A stretch of 64,000 nucleotides of DNA from Aphrophora alni (GCA_963513935.1 OY740766.1:3130001-3194000), one strand, 5' to 3'; positions 26,501 through 36,487 are shown, counted from the stretch's first letter. Notes: generated by a model from the letters alone, not told the origin. Translations and numbers: made by a program.

Positions 26501-29500
26501 AGCAGTGGGAAGTTATTTATTTACTTATTAAAGATTGATAAACATTATCTCTATAACACGTCCACACTTACTGTAGACATCTGACCATATTTCAATAATT
26601 CTTTTCAACATTTTCAGATCCAATGCTTCTGAAAATAACACAATTCCTGATTTTCACCATATACACAAGTGCTTTACTAATTCCAAAATTGCAAAGTCCA
26701 GCGAATTGAAATCGAGAGATCACTGAACCTATTTTACATGACCTCCTTTCTTGCCTATTCTTTTCCCCAGGATATCATTCAGCCAGTGTTAGTATTGAAA
26801 TGTACTGTAGCACTGTTTAACATTAACTAGTCCAGATATGACCGATTCTCATCAAAATCCATTGTATTTCATCATCCATAGGATAGAATAATTTTCCCTA
26901 TTGTATATTGTTTCAAAAAAGAATAATGACTCCAATGACATCCATGACTTTGTCAATTCTTTGTTCTTTGTTGTCAGTGTTAGTAAGTAATGCTGTCATA
27001 TTATTAAGGGTTTAAACACTAATATCTAATTCCCATTCTAAACACCACTTCTGTATGTTTACTTCACCATCAATATAAAAGTTTTCATTTACAAGAACTT
27101 CTTGTCATATATTTCACACAGAAATCATTTTTAAGTTTTTGCAGCTTTTCTTCTTTGAAAATGTTCATTATTGTGCATAAGTACACTCTGATTTCCATGC
27201 TGTCTCAGAAATTTCATACATGGATCTTTGCGAGCACAATAATCCTGGTTTCTTTGCTGAAAGTAAGCCGACCTTATCGAAGCCTGTAAAGGACAGTTTC
27301 TATTTTCTATAATTTTGGAGGCAGTTTTTGACTTTGATATATTTCATTATGTATATATGAGGTTCATTATTACTTTTTACTGTAAACTCTTGATTTGAAA
27401 TTCAGCAATACTTTGTTATTTTAATACTGTGAGTGACAATAAACAGACTACTTACAACACTAATAATCCAGCTGAGATAAAGGGGATGACTAGCTTTGAG
27501 CAAATGATTATTATAATAATTCTTTATTCTTACTAAGGATATATTTTTATTTTACAGTTTGAAGAAGCTATTTATGGTCTGAAGGAAACATCTTTCATGC
27601 ACTATGTTGCTCCTGGAATCATATGCACGTATGTCTATAGAATTTATTTATATCTTTTACTTTGTATTTTGTTTTTTCAATAAATACAATTACATGAGAA
27701 TCTTAAATTCCTATTTTTTGGAAGACTGCAGTGTGTTTAAAATGTGTAGTATTACTAGTTTGTGCAGTCATTTATAAATTCTACCACTTTCTTATCAAAA
27801 TATAAAAAGAAACTCATGAGTTATTTTTAAAAGACAAAATGAACAATTATTTTTGGAAATATTGATCTTAGTAAATTTGTGTACATGGTTCCTTTTAAAT
27901 TTCCCCTAAAGATGGCAACAACTACTCTGTGTTTGTTAAGATTATATTTTGCACATAGCAGAGTCAAATAGTTAGTGAACATACTGTTTATTTTTGTACA
28001 TATAATGGATGACAAAAAAAATACCATACTAGAGATATAGTTGCTGATGTATCACGTATCAATTAATACAACCCTTGTAGTAAAAATAATTAAAAACTCA
28101 AAAACCTAACACATAACGTAACACATTCTTGTTTGAATGCAAATGTAAAAATAATGATACCTTGCTTATCAACAAAGTTAAACACAACTTTTACTTGAAT
28201 TACAGATTCAGTTTTTACTTGACCGTGATGTACACTACAGGAGCCATTATGATGGAAAAATCAATAGGCTTGGAAAGAAGTCTAGTGGCAGGTATATATA
28301 ACAGATGAAATTTTATTTTATAAGTATAAGTTTGTAGGCTACAGCTATGTGTATAAATTAACAAATTAGGGTTTATTCGTCACTCTAAAAAGAAATATTA
28401 TAACAAGAAGAAATCAATATTGAGATATAGTAGAAATATTAGTTTTGTATATTCCTCTAGTAAAAAAATCTGTTTTATAAAAATAACAAAAACAGAAAAA
28501 TTGAAGTTTACAAAATAGAATATAGGAATTTGATCAAAATTATCTTAAGATAGAAAACAAAATGTATTGTTTGCTATCTATCTTTCAGAAAAACTAAAAC
28601 AACATCTACAGGGCATTTTTTTTTTACATTTTGAAGTCTCAACGTAACCCTTAGCTGTTCAGCACTTCTTCCCCCTTAGGATCAGCACAGATAGACTAAA
28701 AACCTTACCGTCTTTGTGCACTCACACAAGAGATAGGATTTCACTGGCAAATGTTTAGTTAGCAGAAAAACTATATTCTAGTTGATTCCTTTATTGCTGT
28801 AGATTTAGAAAACTGTATAAACCTTTTCATCTGTCCAAGCATGGTAGGATTTGATTTATCAGTTAACAACTTAACCAGACGACCTTTTTGTAGCCCACAG
28901 AAAAGTTCTGAACCATATAGTTCAGCACCAAATTGCTTCAGGTAATTCCTCGATATATGCAAGACCGGCCATTCATTTCAGGCTGACTTTATATCTTTCT
29001 AGTTCATTCACACTATTAAAACAGTCCCACGACAGTCCAAATTTAAGAATAGAATTATTTTAGCAGTCTTAAAGATTTTGCTCTTCTAACTATTAAAGAT
29101 CTGTTTACAACAGTAATGATGTGGGAGATAAGAACTCTATATAAGTCTCCAACCGTCTCTACCATAGTATCCACCTTTTACCCATCCATGATACAGCTGC
29201 ATACAGACCTTTATCTTACCACCTTTTGACAGCCCAACAAAATTATCTGTCTTCACATCTGACACCATAATCACTATTTACAGCATTGCCAGGATTCCAA
29301 CAGATCTGTTTACAACAGTAGTGATGTGGGAGATAAAAGAACTCTAGATAAGTCTCCAATAGTCTCTACCATAGTATCCACCTTTTACCCATCCATGATA
29401 CAGCTGCATACAGCCCTTTATCTTACCACCTTTTGACAGCCCAACAAAATTATCTGTCTTCACATCTGACACCATAATCACTATTTACAGCATTGCCAGG

Positions 29501-32500
29501 ATTCCAACAGATCTGTTTACAACAGTAGTGATGTGGGAGATAAAAGAACTCTAGATAAGTCTCCAACCGTCTCTACCATAGTATCCACCTTTTACCCATC
29601 CATGATACAGCTGCATACAGCCCTTTATCTTACCACCTTTTGACAGCCCAACAAAATTATCTGTCTTCACATCTGACACCATAATCACTATTTACAGCAT
29701 TGCCAGGATTCCAACAGATCTGTTTACAACAGTAGTGATGTGGGAGATAAAAGAACTCTAGATAAGTCTCCAATAGTCTCTACCATAGTATCCACCTTTT
29801 ACCCATCCATGATACAGCTGCATACAGCCCTTTATCTTACCACCTTTTGACAGCCCAACAAAATTATCTGTCTTCACATCTGACACCATAATCACTATTT
29901 ACAGCATTGCCAGGATTCCAACAGATCTGTTTACAACAGTAGTGATGTGGGAGATAAAAGAACTCTAGATAAGTCTCCAACCGTCTCTACCATAGTATCC
30001 ACCTTTTACCCATCCATGATACAGCTGCATACAGCCCTTTATCTTACCACCTTTTGACAGCCCAACAAAATTATCTGTCTTCACATCTGACACCATAATC
30101 ACTATTTACAGCATTGCCAGGATTCCAACAGATCTGTTTACAACAGTAGTGATGTGGGAGATAAAAGAACTCTAGATAAGTCTCCAATAGTCTCTACCAT
30201 AGTATCCACCTTTTACCCATCCATGATACAGCTGCATACAGACCTTTATCTTACCACCTTTTGACAGCCCAACAAAATTATCTGTCTTCACATCTGACAC
30301 CATAATCACTATTTACAGCATTGCCAGGATTCCAACAGATCTGTTTACAACAGTAGTGATGTGGGAGATAAAAGAACTCTAGATAAGTCTCCAATAGTCT
30401 CTACCATAGTATCCACCTTTTACCCATCCATGATACAGCTGCATACAGACCTTTATCTTACCACCTTTTGACAGCCCAACAAAATTATCTGTCTTCACAT
30501 CTGACACCATAATCACTATTTACAGCATTGCCAGGATTCCAACAGATCTGTTTACAACAGTAGTGATGTGGGAGATAAAAGAACTCTAGATAAGTCTCCA
30601 ATAGTCTCTACCATAGTATCCACCTTTTACCCATCCATGATACAGCTGCATACAGACCTTTATCTTACCACCTTTTGACAGCCCAACAAAATTATCTGTC
30701 TTCACATCTGACACCATAATCACTATTTACAGCATTGCCAGGATTCCAACAGATCTGTTTACAACAGTAGTGATGTGGGAGATAAAAGAACTCTAGATAA
30801 GTCTCCAATAGTCTCTACCATAGTATCCACCTTTTACCCATCCATGATACAGCTGCATACAGACCTTTATCTTACCACCTTTTGACAGCCCAACAAAATT
30901 ATCTGTCTTCACATCTGACACCATAATCACTATTTACAGTACCTGCACTTTTTAAAGCATTGCCAGGATTCCAACTAGAACTCCTGGTTTATGATTACAT
31001 GTCTTACCATCCTCAATGCCTCATTCTTCACCACACATATGTAAAGTGGGCATGTAAATCACCTCCTATATGTCTGCTGTAGAATAGCTGTACAAATTCA
31101 CCACTGGAACCTCCTGCCACCACTCTATCATAATGTTTAATTTTTCAAAATTGAAAACTAGGGGGAAAAAATTAAGTTAAAGTGACACTCTGTTAAAGGT
31201 GATATGACTCTGTTAAAGTATAAAAAAATCTGTCCAGCTGTGACCAAACCAAAAGAGAAAGTTTGTGCAATGTGTATATTATATAATTGTGTTTTTAACA
31301 TTTCAGGAATGACTAAGCTGGAAGTTGTCGCTGCTCACATTGTTGTACAAACAATGGTTGGAATAATTCAAGCTTCTATCCTCCTGGTTGTATGTTATGG
31401 GTTCTATGATAATCCAATGCGAGGCAGTATATTTCTCATTATTTTGCTCATGTTATTCCTTGAAATGATGGGATTATGGTATGGTGAGTGTTATTTGATT
31501 AAATATAACTTAATGAATGATGACTTTATTGCCAGCTTGGTGATTTTATCAAAGTTGTATGTTAGCATAAAGTTTATTTTTTATTTTTTTGATAGGTACC
31601 GTACCTCAAAATTTGGTGATAACTGCCATAAGATCACCTCTAACAATTTTGATAAAATGTAGGTTCCCAGGATCCAAACAAAATTTATTGGTTGCCCTTT
31701 CCAAAAAAACCTGGTAAAAAGAGGATATGAAACATGGGTGATATATAAAAGTTGAAATAGTCTAAAAACAGTGAACATGATTATGATCAAATTTTATTGA
31801 AATGTGAAAATTAATAATAAAAATAATTGCTCTAAACGAAAGTAAATTAAAATTATGGTTTGTTTTCTAATTTTGAAAATATCAAAATTAACTCTGACCA
31901 CCATCAGGCGAGTTTTGGTGTCTTTTTTTTTTAAAAAAATTACTCAAGATCCTTAATTTTCTTTTAATTTAGAAATGGTAATTTGGTTTGGGTCCCAATT
32001 AATGCACCCAAACTGGCTATTTTTTTGAAGGTATATTGTCTGTGAAATATTTGTTTAAACTCATTTACTATAAATAAGACTGATTTATTTATGTAAACAT
32101 TGCATCTTATATATACTTTACTTTGCAGGCCTACTTCTTGCAATAGCATTCGATTCACAAAGAGATGCCACTAATGCTGGGATAGGAACAGTGAATGCTC
32201 TCTTCATGCTTTGTGGTAAGTCAAAACAGGACAATTTCTGCACAATGTGAAATGTATTTACTTTAAAGATTGTAGTTGTCTGAGATATTCTGATGTAATA
32301 TGTATCAACTTATTCGTAAACATTCTATAATTTATAAAAACATAAACTTTAAATTGTCAATATTATCTACTGATATTTTTATAGGAACAGGAAGGAAGAC
32401 AGTATTTTAAGCTATAGTTTAAAAACCGCACAATTGTAATACTTTTCTGTTCTCCATGAATTATATATTGAATTTTTAGTCAAAATTTGAACTACATTTT

Positions 32501-34088
32501 CATTCTAAAAGCCCTCATAATTTTTAGAAATATTTAAAATCATATTTCTATGAGAATATTAAATTAAATTTGTCATTATAAAACTTCATTCTTTCTAAAT
32601 TGCATAAACAATATGTAAACAAAAATAAATCTATAACTTAGACTTTGGACTTCAGCTTTAAAAAAACAATTGCATTTATTTCATAATTATAGATACTAAC
32701 TAATTATATATATTAACCAAAATCAAATTCTAACTTACAAATAAATAAATAAATTTATTACTTTTTAATGTAATTTTTATTTTTACAATAAATTTAATAT
32801 TTTTTCGTAATAAATAATTTTATGAAAACCTATATTGCAGTAATTTATCAACAAATTAAAATATATATATCCACATGTGTAGTCACTCGAGTCTGATCAG
32901 ATTATTATTCTGCTACATTGTGCTCATCACACCATGTGTATTGCGGGGAAAAAAAACAGAAAAAGGCTCTTGGTATGTTTTAAATAGGAAAGTAAAATGA
33001 CTTAAATAGAAGCGGTTCTCAGAATGAGAATTTTTTTTAATAAAATACACCGCAATCAAAATTATCATATTAAAACCAGTTTTCAAAATTCTGACATGAG
33101 CATTACATGAATTTCATTTGGATTATTCTTATTCATCTAATATCTCTATTTAATGTACTGCCATAGTCAAAACAGAATATTTTTTAGCTTTTACATCCTC
33201 TAAAGTCTCTGCAAATTTTTCTAGGCACAGTAACAGGATGCCACACAATTCTGCTGACTCATCCCTATGGTAGTTCACACCTTTAAATTATTGGATTTTC
33301 ATCTGGGAAACCGATAAAATTGATTTATTAAATTCTATAACTGACTTTTAGGCTAATTTCACAATTGCAAGTCAATATTAAAATTACTCGTCCATTTGTA
33401 AAAATATTTACAATACAGCGTATGTGATATAGTCAATACCGATGGTTATATGGCAATTATTATTTAAATAAACATTCTGCTGGTCTTGTTTACTTTGCGG
33501 TATGAAGAAAATATGTTTAACAGTACAGGGTTTAGTGAATTTTACAATGTAACATAAAATGACGAGTTGGTTTAAATGTATGAAATCTGTCGTGCAATTA
33601 AGCAGCTCAAATTAAATTTAAATAGAATTCCCGATATGTTTGTAAGAACAAAAAATTAATCTAAGCTTTAAGAAATGAATGATAAAATACTTGTCATTTA
33701 TTTATAAGTGTAAGAATATAATCCGATTAGTATCTTTAACTCACACAAATAATAAACACATTATAGATATATAATTGTACAAATGTGTGTCTATATTATA
33801 GGCTTTGAGATATTATGACTGGTAGAAATATGTTTTTCATCTAACTAAAATTTGCATATTATTGCAGGAGTTATGTGGCCTATACAAGGCATGCATTGGT
33901 TACTTAGAAGTGTTATTTGGGCAGTTCCTGTGCAGCCAGCTGTAGAGACATACAGAGCTATTGTAGAGAGAGGCTGGGGACTAACACATCCTACGGTATA
34001 TACAGGCTTTGTATCAACGTTCCTCTGGACTGTAATCTTTGTTGTTATTGCAATTCTTTTGGCAAGGAAAAATAAAATAGGACTTTAA
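80..34088 (+). CDS. ABC half-transporter, ABCH-type (ABCG-like), 15 coding exons, complete
   Basis: Fifteen exons with GT-AG borders and matching phases sum to 2025 nt, a 674-residue protein plus TAA. The NBD comes first: Walker [10 protein letters not shown] (residues 42-50), Q-loop GYMPQ (Q81), signature SGGQQ (133-137), Walker B LLILDEP (152-158, catalytic E157), D-loop GIDP and H-switch H190. About six membrane helices follow, near 292-313, 476-501, 519-544, 551-578, 590-610 and 646-668. The 313-475 loop has an NCT sequon (N340) and Cys 333, 341 and 350, as expected outside the cell. [11 protein letters not shown] and the domain order fit the insect ABCH subfamily, often annotated ABCG23-like. 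Family knowledge: some members move lipids to the cuticle; the substrate here is unknown. Half-transporters normally dimerise. The ATG at 80 is chosen because an in-frame TGA directly precedes it. All catalytic motifs are intact, so the gene looks functional. Confidence 0.95.
1612..2012. mobile_element. MITE, 401 bp, long TIRs, 8-bp TSD (Merlin- or hAT-like)
   Basis: Imperfect terminal inverted repeats of about 55 bp (1612-1666 and 1955-2012) start GGTACTTACGTATTAACGCC. They are flanked by identical 8-bp copies of AAAGTTTC (1604-1611 and 2013-2020). The core has a second inverted repeat, AGGTTTGGCCAGG (1703-1715) against its complement (1765-1777), around an AT dinucleotide run. The 8-bp TSD with GG-starting ends fits Merlin, or hAT; no transposase is encoded. 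Confidence 0.85.
1719..1760. repeat. AT microsatellite in MITE core
   Basis: About 42 bp of alternating AT, forming the loop of the nested inverted repeat. Confidence 0.9.
2346..2362. repeat. GT microsatellite
   Basis: Short run of TG dinucleotides. Confidence 0.8.
4254..4290. repeat. TTA microsatellite
   Basis: About 12 units of TTA. Confidence 0.9.
5051..5250. repeat. Two diverged tandem copies, ~102 bp
   Basis: TTGACATTTTTCTC, then ATCT(G/A)..ATCTAGCAG, recur at 5051 and 5153 with clear divergence. Old local duplication. Confidence 0.55.
5652..5744. repeat. 20-bp minisatellite, ~4.5 copies
   Basis: Unit resembling TGGTAGAATCCAGAGCTGTT repeats with a few substitutions. Confidence 0.8.
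6941..7073 (+). CDS. ABCH gene exon 2: Walker A and Q-loop
   Basis: Acceptor TTTTTAG, donor GTACTT. Encodes residues 37-81, including Walker [10 protein letters not shown] and the Q-loop GYMPQ that ends the exon in phase 0. Confidence 0.95.
7330..8890 (+). pseudogene. RTE-like LINE reverse transcriptase relic (intron 2)
   Basis: Broken frames give blocks in the order of a non-LTR ORF2 C-terminal half: [17 protein letters not shown] near 7410-7470 (degenerate FADD catalytic block), then [12 protein letters not shown] near 8520-8550 (typical VLYGAETW), [15 protein letters not shown], and near 8790-8860 [16 protein letters not shown], the usual C-terminal WR..A.D...W stretch. Many stops and frameshifts make it dead. 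Family assignment rests on pattern recall; RTE or a close clade is likely. Confidence 0.6.
8996..9150 (+). CDS. ABCH gene exon 3: helical subdomain of NBD
   Basis: Acceptor TTACAG, donor GTCAGT. Encodes residues 82-132, starting [18 protein letters not shown], the stretch that follows the Q-loop in ABCG/H proteins; the codon of the first Ser of the signature motif is split across the next intron. Confidence 0.95.
10730..10935 (-). pseudogene. Penelope-like GIY-YIG endonuclease relic (intron 3)
   Basis: On the - strand near 10910 the frame reads [20 protein letters not shown], matching the YIG..T..L..R...H..D core of the GIY-YIG nuclease that ends Penelope-like polyproteins. Frame is short and broken. 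Nothing else recognisable in intron 3 (9151-11025). Confidence 0.45.
11026..11133 (+). CDS. ABCH gene exon 4: ABC signature and Walker B
   Basis: Acceptor TTATAG, donor GTAAGT. Encodes [10 protein letters not shown], then [13 protein letters not shown]: signature, Walker B with catalytic Glu, and D-loop in one short exon. Confidence 0.96.
12310..12946. repeat. Direct duplication, 306-bp copies offset by 331 bp
   Basis: 12310-12615 recurs at 12641-12946 with only a few substitutions (for example ACTAGTGTAC against ACTTGTGTAC), separated by 25 unrelated bases. Recent local duplication in intron 4; no coding content seen. Confidence 0.92.
12996..13812. mobile_element. piggyBac-type MITE, 817 bp
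   Basis: Termini CCCTAGA...TCTAGGG are flanked by TTAA on both sides (12992-12995, 13813-13816), the piggyBac target. Subterminal inverted repeats CACTACTCATTCGTAAA (from 13004) and its complement near 13760 reinforce this. The interior is AT-rich with no transposase frame, so it is non-autonomous. Confidence 0.88.
14376..14469 (+). CDS. ABCH gene exon 5: H-switch
   Basis: Acceptor CTCATAG, donor GTAAGT. Encodes residues 169-200 with [12 protein letters not shown]; His190 is the switch histidine, and the string is typical of ABCH proteins. Confidence 0.95.
14948..15223. mobile_element. MULE-like MITE with 10-13 bp flanking repeat
   Basis: Ends are imperfectly inverted: ATGGGCGTCATCGCC at the left and the complement of ATGGGTGTCATCACC at the right. 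GCACGGAATCATG is duplicated at 14935-14947 and 15224-15236, giving a target duplication of at least 10 bp. Internal runs of G and C (CCCCCCC) flank the core. TSD length suggests Mutator-like transposition; the family is not certain. Confidence 0.6.
15735..15942. mobile_element. Inverted pair of Penelope-like tails
   Basis: Left arm (about 15737-15800) and right arm (about 15824-15892) are almost perfect complements around TGGTTTCACCTGCTCGCATGCC. The right flank (15893-15942, ending GGTCTCAACAGTAATG) matches the end of the Penelope-like copy at 18046-18619. I read it as two tails of the same family joined head to head, as in pseudo-LTRs of Penelope elements. Confidence 0.6.
16056..16193 (+). 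CDS. ABCH gene exon 6: end of NBD and linker
   Basis: Acceptor GTTAG, donor GTAAGT, 46 whole codons. [15 protein letters not shown] is the final NBD strand pair; [11 protein letters not shown] is the conserved helix preceding the linker to the membrane domain. Confidence 0.94.
16675..16940. repeat. 266-bp near-perfect palindrome (intron 6)
   Basis: Arms of about 115 bp starting TCATTATGATCTTGTTCTTC mirror each other about a centre near 16807; few mismatches (for example GGGTTCGACCGCGTC against its partner GACACGGTCGAACCCC). Each arm contains TTGAGAATGGACATCTG followed by CCCGAAACGTC or its variant. No TSD found. Probably a foldback transposon or inverted retro-tail pair. Confidence 0.88.
17461..17520. 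repeat. CA microsatellite, 30 units
   Basis: Sixty uninterrupted bases of CA repeat; likely polymorphic. Confidence 0.97.
18046..18619 (-). mobile_element. Truncated Penelope-like element with GIY-YIG C-terminus
   Basis: Flanked by a repeated AAGTATATTTTTTT (18033-18046 and 18621-18634 approximately), a target duplication. On the - strand, 18541-18290 encodes [20 protein letters not shown], then [18 protein letters not shown] and [12 protein letters not shown], which matches the C-terminus of insect Penelope-like polyproteins (HKGKKL..LE.LEI, LN.Q...). Its outer tails match 15735-15942. The reverse transcriptase is missing, so the copy is 5'-truncated and dead. Confidence 0.75.
18720..18850 (+). 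CDS. ABCH gene exon 7: linker and connecting helix
   Basis: Acceptor TTCCTCAG, donor GTGAGT. Encodes residues 247-289, ending FVWFSRNVP, the amphipathic connecting helix before TM1. A Penelope-like insertion ends about 100 bp upstream. Confidence 0.93.
19475..19905. mobile_element. hAT-like MITE, GTTAACG-rich
   Basis: Left end TAGTGGTGGGCATTAACG and right end (complement) TAGTGCTGTGTCCGTTAACG are inverted and resemble hAT tips; the interior is unusually GC-rich and packed with GTTAACG/CGTTGA words. No clean 8-bp duplication found. No coding frame. Confidence 0.5.
20460..20679 (+). CDS. ABCH gene exon 8: TM1 and start of extracellular loop
   Basis: Acceptor TTTACAG, donor GTAAGT. Residues 290-363. 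TM1 is near 292-313, followed by a loop with a YNCTHS glycosylation sequon and three Cys. Confidence 0.94.
21351..22830 (-). pseudogene. Tc1/mariner-like transposase relic, interrupted
   Basis: Reading the - strand from 22830: [15 protein letters not shown] and [15 protein letters not shown] (helix-turn-helix part), then [20 protein letters not shown] and [15 protein letters not shown] (first catalytic Asp-like block), [10 protein letters not shown], then after a 260-bp insertion [34 protein letters not shown] and [10 protein letters not shown]. This is the common insect DDE_3 transposase order. Stops and shifts abound. A terminal-like CAGTGTGTCCAACAAAGAAG lies at 21351. Confidence 0.65.
21982..22241. 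mobile_element. 260-bp foldback element inserted in transposase relic
   Basis: Arms starting GATAGAATAAAACTC and ending in the complement GAGTTTTATTCTATC pair along most of their length, with a centre near 22110. Each arm carries a CTGAGGATGG...GAAA motif. It separates the two halves of the transposase relic, so it came later. Confidence 0.75.
23549..23726 (+). CDS. ABCH gene exon 9: extracellular/periplasmic-type loop
   Basis: Acceptor ACATAG at 23543-23548 keeps frame; donor GTAAGT. Residues 364-422 include [17 protein letters not shown], the usual ABC2-type loop in which a small domain folds between TM1 and TM2. Possible sequon NYT (N390). An alternative AG four bases downstream would break the frame. 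Confidence 0.92.
23867..24032. repeat. Interstitial TTAGG telomeric tract (intron 9)
   Basis: About 165 bp of TTAGG in one orientation with scattered variants (TTTGG, TTAAG, TTGGG, TTATG, TTAGC). TTAGG is the ancestral arthropod telomere unit. It lies 140 bp downstream of exon 9. Confidence 0.93.
25807..25922 (+). CDS. ABCH gene exon 10: loop before TM2
   Basis: Acceptor TTTTTTAG, donor GTAAAC. Residues 423-461, ending PRVAAIPVK, the segment that precedes the ...YG... motif and TM2 in ABC2-type half-transporters. Confidence 0.92.
26530..27300 (-). pseudogene. Second degenerate DDE transposase relic (intron 10)
   Basis: On the - strand near 26760-26690 the frame reads [22 protein letters not shown], resembling the RIGRGGP..WP.RSPDL.PLDFFLWG block of mariner-like transposases; upstream, near 27280-27240, blocks such as [11 protein letters not shown] are less clear. 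Highly decayed. Confidence 0.4.
27558..27628 (+). CDS. ABCH gene exon 11: start of TM2
   Basis: Acceptor TTTACAG, donor GTATGT. Residues 462-484 [20 protein letters not shown]; the start of a membrane helix continuing in exon 12. Confidence 0.93.
28206..28291 (+). CDS. ABCH gene exon 12: TM2 and coupling segment
   Basis: Acceptor TTACAG, donor GTATAT. Residues 485-513; [15 protein letters not shown] is the E-rich intracellular coupling segment conserved in ABCG/H (EK.LG..ER..VAG). Confidence 0.94.
29098..30975. repeat. Satellite array, 207-bp period, nine units (intron 12)
   Basis: Units begin at GATCTGTTTACAACAGTA at 29098 and then every 205-207 bp (29303, 29510, 29717, 29924, 30131, 30338, 30545, 30752). 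Units are almost identical except the first (CTATATAAG for CTAGATAAG) and the last, which has 18 extra bases (30940-30957). Two variable sites (CCAACCG or CCAATAG; CAGACC or CAGCCC) show alternating types in units 1-5 and a single type in units 6-9. No coding content. Confidence 0.97.
31307..31483 (+). CDS. ABCH gene exon 13: TM3 and TM4
   Basis: Acceptor TTTCAG, donor GTGAGT. Residues 514-572 hold two long hydrophobic helices. A longer open frame runs from 31204 to 31662 but its ends are intron: phase and splice sites define the exon. Confidence 0.93.
32129..32215 (+). CDS. ABCH gene exon 14: end of TM4 to TM5
   Basis: Acceptor CTTTGCAG, donor GTAAGT. Residues 573-601, [19 protein letters not shown] then the start of TM5. 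Confidence 0.93.
33868..34088 (+). CDS. ABCH gene exon 15: TM5, TM6, C-terminus and stop
   Basis: Acceptor ATTGCAG; ends at TAA 34086-34088. Encodes [14 protein letters not shown], the re-entrant/TM5 region, and TM6 (646-668), with a short basic tail ARKNKIGL. 3' UTR follows. Confidence 0.95.
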
Positions 34089-34153
34089 TTTATTTTAAAA
34101 TATATATTGTAAATAGAAATGAAATTCTCGTTTTGATATAAAACATTGTTAAA

Positions 34154-34159
34154 AATAAA
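34154..34159 (+). terminator. Poly-A signal of ABCH gene
   Basis: AATAAA 66 bases after the stop codon, the first canonical hexamer downstream; the transcript probably ends near 34175-34185. Confidence 0.6.
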
Positions 34160-34179
34160 TTGTTGTTTATTGTATAAAT

Positions 34180-36480
34180 GTTAAATATAACTTTAAACAA
34201 ATCAAGTGTTTATATTTTGTGTGTGTTTAAAAGTGAAAGTCTTTGCCATACAACCCCAGGAGCTGGAATTTCTGGAAGTTTGGAGCTTACGGGAAATGCC
34301 AAGCAGCATGCAACAGGTTTTTCATGGTTATAATACAAGGAATTGTAACTTTTTAAGACACGAGTCTCATAGACTAATGGTTGTAAAAAAAACTTCATTC
34401 TCATGCAGGTATTGAATTTATAAACAAACTTCCAGATTATAAACACAATCCTTTTACTCAGTGAGCGAGTTCATTCACCATACCTGGTGACTGAAATTAA
34501 TGGTAGGGACTGTACCCTTCTTAGTGCATTTCTGTTACACCTCACTGATATTATTTATTGTTGTTCAGTTAGAGTTTGATTTGTTTATCTGTGTGTCGTT
34601 ATATATTCTACCTCTAAAATTTGAATGACACTAACAATAACTTAAATTAAAAAGAGAACACACAACATTTGTTGAAGTTTAATTTGTGTAAAAAATCCTT
34701 CAATCAAACATTGCAAAACTTCTTTCGTCCAAGATTCGTTAGGTTCTAACATGTTTTTATAACTGAATGTTACTGCAATACCCATAGTTAAATGATTGAA
34801 ACAAAACATCTTTACAAAATTATTTCAACGATTGTATAATCCAACTACTTGTTCGTGTCAAAATGTATTCTTGATAACTTTGGTACAAAATGGATGATTG
34901 CATATGTTTCTTAATAGAGATATAGTTGTCATGTGACCAAGTTTTTATAACTCGGTTAATTAAAATAAAATAAAGCAAACAATTGGAGTATGAAAAACTA
35001 TTGTTTAATCGAATGTAAACCTATATCACAGTATTCTGGGTAACAGTAAGAAAGTCCATAGTAATGCAGCCTAGCAGGATTAAAGTATTGTATGCAGAAA
35101 TTTCACAACATTATGAAGCAACCACTTCATAGGTAAAGCCTACAAAACTAGAGTGGATAAACAACCCTTTACTTGATTTTCATTATACAATTTTGAAACC
35201 TAACATTGCAACGCAACCACTTTACAACTGATTAAAAACTTTCTACAATATACGGAACCATACATTAAGCCATTCTCTTTTCAAAAACATGCTAATACAC
35301 TGATTATTCATCTCTGGAACTTTTGTGTTACTTAATATTGTATGTAACTATACGGCAATTATAGCCCAAATTTAATTAAATATAAAAACTGTATGAAATT
35401 TTATAGGCTATGCTTGAAATACTCTGAAAATAATTTTAATTATTTTACACGTTAAAATTAAATTATTACTTACATTATGAATAAAACGTGAAATAAATGT
35501 ATTCCTTAATAATGTAATTATGTCCTACCAACTAGAAATAACCCCATTTTACTTCACTTACAGAATCTCCCCGACACAGTTTATTTCTAGCGAATTTATA
35601 AAATGGTATTACATAAATAGGATTAATTTCATCTTACGACCACTTATTTGACTGGCTGAAAAATATGTTTAGATAACTAAACGAATCAATGAGGCCTATG
35701 AAGAATGAACCGGTGAAATTAAACAATGTACTTATGCAAATCAGGATTGTTTTGTTATTATGACAATGAGTTATTGTTAAAATTCAGTTTTCGCACCAGA
35801 ATAGATTTAGTGAAACCTAATTTATCTCAAAATGTTAGAACAAAACCATAAACACAATACACAAAAAAGAACCATAAATATACACCAAGAGATAAGGTTA
35901 CTTTGGAAAATTACCAAATTGGAGAATAATTGGAATTTTGTATCAAAAAGGAAAAGGCTAGTCAAAATCAAACTTTCTACCTGGATATTTACAAGTATCA
36001 ACATCATTCAACCATACTGATGATTCCAAATGCAAGTAGTACTTAGTCTCGAATCTAACTACGAGGTGTTGTCGAATAATGTCCCAAAATTATAACAGAC
36101 AAATAAATGGATACAGTAGAATCTTGAAATCAATCTTCAACAATAGGACAATAAAGACACCTTCAAAATAAATAGAAGGGACCTTGAAATGATTAAATAA
36201 AGTAGGAAAAGTACCCATGAGATTGGCCTTTTTTTTCTTTTTTTTTTTTTTATCTGCCAAAGGAGGTCTATTATAACTTGGCTGTAGGAACAAATCCCAA
36301 ATTGTTTTTAAGTACAGTATCGAAAAAAGAATTTAAGTATTAGAGATAGTAAATTTGGGGTCCGAGGTTATACAGCCTCTTGTATTATTTAAAACCTAAC
36401 CTAACCTATTTAAAACCTCTTGTATACAGCTTTCTCTATTTAAAACGGTTAAAATTAATTGTGTCTGATTCTACAAAATA
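34180..36480. other. Intergenic region between convergent 3' ends
   Basis: Low-complexity AT-rich DNA between the two poly-A signals. Short open frames occur on both strands but none has a recognisable motif. A poly-T/pyrimidine tract lies at 36230-36253. Confidence 0.7.
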
Positions 36481-36487
36481 TTGACTT

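Noticed and set aside
28771..28962. - strand ORF with [18 protein letters not shown]
   Set aside because: It reads like protein, but I recognise no family and find no continuation in the flanks; left uncalled.
29098..30975. Regular array resembling a CRISPR
   Set aside because: The whole 207-bp unit repeats with no unique spacers, and the genome is eukaryotic; it is a satellite.
31204..31662. 152-codon ORF taken as an independent gene
   Set aside because: Its middle is ABCH exon 13 (31307-31483); the rest is intron reading through splice sites in frame by chance.
35822..36020. Overlapping ORFs on both strands in the intergenic region
   Set aside because: About 60 codons each, no motif, no splice context; expected by chance.
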